A program made the translations under genes and the position numbers. DNA of 14,161 nucleotides, taken from NCBI GenBank assembly GCA_900551205.1, contig URUW01000023.1, positions 1 to 14,161 on the forward strand, read 5' to 3'. Within the stretch, counting starts at the first letter, position 1. Every line of letters starts with the position of its first letter. This DNA is from an uncultured Collinsella sp. (GTDB taxonomy: Bacteria; Actinomycetota; Coriobacteriia; Coriobacteriales; Coriobacteriaceae). Positions 13,812-14,161 of the stretch are shown in pieces. A model generated the notes under the pieces. That model was not told where the DNA came from. It saw only the letters and a list, made by a program, of their open reading frames with translations, and ran no database searches.

Positions 13812-13839
13812 GAGCAGCTGCTCGGCATAGGCCTATGCC
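13812..13839. repeat. Two adjoining perfect palindromes across the thiE stop
   Basis: GAGCAGCTGCTC (13812-13823) is directly followed by GGCATAGGCCTATGCC (13824-13839). Both are perfect. The second contains the thiE stop codon and final Ala codon. Confidence 0.6.
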
Positions 13840-14161
13840 TGCTGCCAGGTGTCGACAAGGTCCTTGGCTGCGGCATGGGGGTCGTCGGCGCTGCAGACGG
13901 CGCTTACCACAAAGAAGCCGTCGACGCCGGTGGCCTTAAGCTGCGGCAAGTCGGCCGTCTTAACGCCGCCGCCCACCACGATGGGCACGGGGCTTGCCGC
14001 GTGGAGTGCGGCAAGGTCCTCAAAGCTCTTGGTGATGATAGAGCCGTCGGCCGCGCGTCCGCAGTCGCGCTTGGTCTCGGTCTCGTGGAGCGGGCCGATG
14101 CCCAGGTAGTCGACCAGGCTCATGTCGGCGGTCTTGACGTTCTCGAGCATCTCCTCGCAAC
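13833..14161 (-). CDS. thiE: Thiamine phosphate synthase ThiE, C-terminal part
   Basis: Partial gene entering from the right edge; the frame is open beyond the ATG at 14150, so that is an internal Met. About 109 residues remain of the usual 210-220. ThiE joins HMP-pyrophosphate and HET-phosphate to thiamine monophosphate. Recognised from YLGIGPLHETETKRDCGR (phosphate-loop region), PVPIVVGGGVKTADLPQL (a glycine phosphate-binding strand) and DGFFVVSAVCSADDPHAAA near the end. The N-terminal substrate-binding half lies outside the window. Neighbouring thiamine genes would be expected further right but cannot be seen. The stop codon lies in a palindrome. Confidence 0.85.
   Translation of the reverse strand, partial: CEEMLENVKTADMSLVDYLGIGPLHETETKRDCGRAADGSIITKSFEDLAALHAASPVPIVVGGGVKTADLPQLKATGVDGFFVVSAVCSADDPHAAAKDLVDTWQQA

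Noticed and set aside
12824..13876. 350-codon open frame on the minus strand opposite the patatin gene
   Set aside because: Shadow of the patatin gene, whose catalytic motifs are intact; it also overlaps the end of thiE.

Overview
The window is high-GC bacterial DNA with strong G/C bias at third codon positions, which produces many long antisense shadow reading frames. Protein flavour suggests the Coriobacteriia branch of Actinomycetota, close to Collinsella: a TetM-like translation GTPase, a short UvrA paralogue, a tyrosine-free CobW-type GTPase, a thiE fragment of Coriobacterial type, and intergenic stem-loops built around GGGACAG. This placement is inference from recognition; nothing in the window proves it.

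Left part, plus strand (1-5151): the C-terminal two thirds of an elongation-factor-G/TetM-like GTPase enters from the left edge. After one stem-loop repeat and a region with three helically phased TATAA boxes comes a pair read as an operon: an AAA-type ATPase with a C-terminal winged-helix-like region, then a UvrA-like tandem ABC ATPase that lacks the UvrB-binding domain.

Middle part, minus strand (12521 down to 5181): two related c-di-GMP proteins come first. The longer has GGDEF-PAS-GGDEF*-GGDEF*-EAL and the shorter GGDEF-PAS-GGDEF* (* = degenerate). They are followed by an iron-sulfur flavoprotein of the NADPH-dependent FMN reductase type, an ArsC/Spx-like protein whose usual catalytic cysteine is serine, a CobW/COG0523 GTPase, and the tRNA methyltransferase TrmL with an unusual insertion in its knot region. 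A stem-loop with a T-run separates the CobW gene from trmL and looks like a terminator.

Right part: a patatin-like phospholipase reads rightwards, divergent from the GGDEF/EAL pair across a 329-bp region holding several palindromes. It converges on the C-terminal part of thiE (thiamine phosphate synthase), which runs off the right edge. The convergent gap holds a 50-bp nested perfect palindrome.

No IS element, CRISPR array, tRNA or rRNA was seen. The most unusual signals are: the stem-loop repeat family, two copies of which supply the last codon and the stop codon of a neighbouring gene; the phased TATAA boxes ahead of the ATPase-UvrA pair; the TrmL insertion; the Cys-to-Ser ArsC-like protein; and the tandem duplicated GGDEF-PAS-GGDEF* architecture with lost inhibitory sites.
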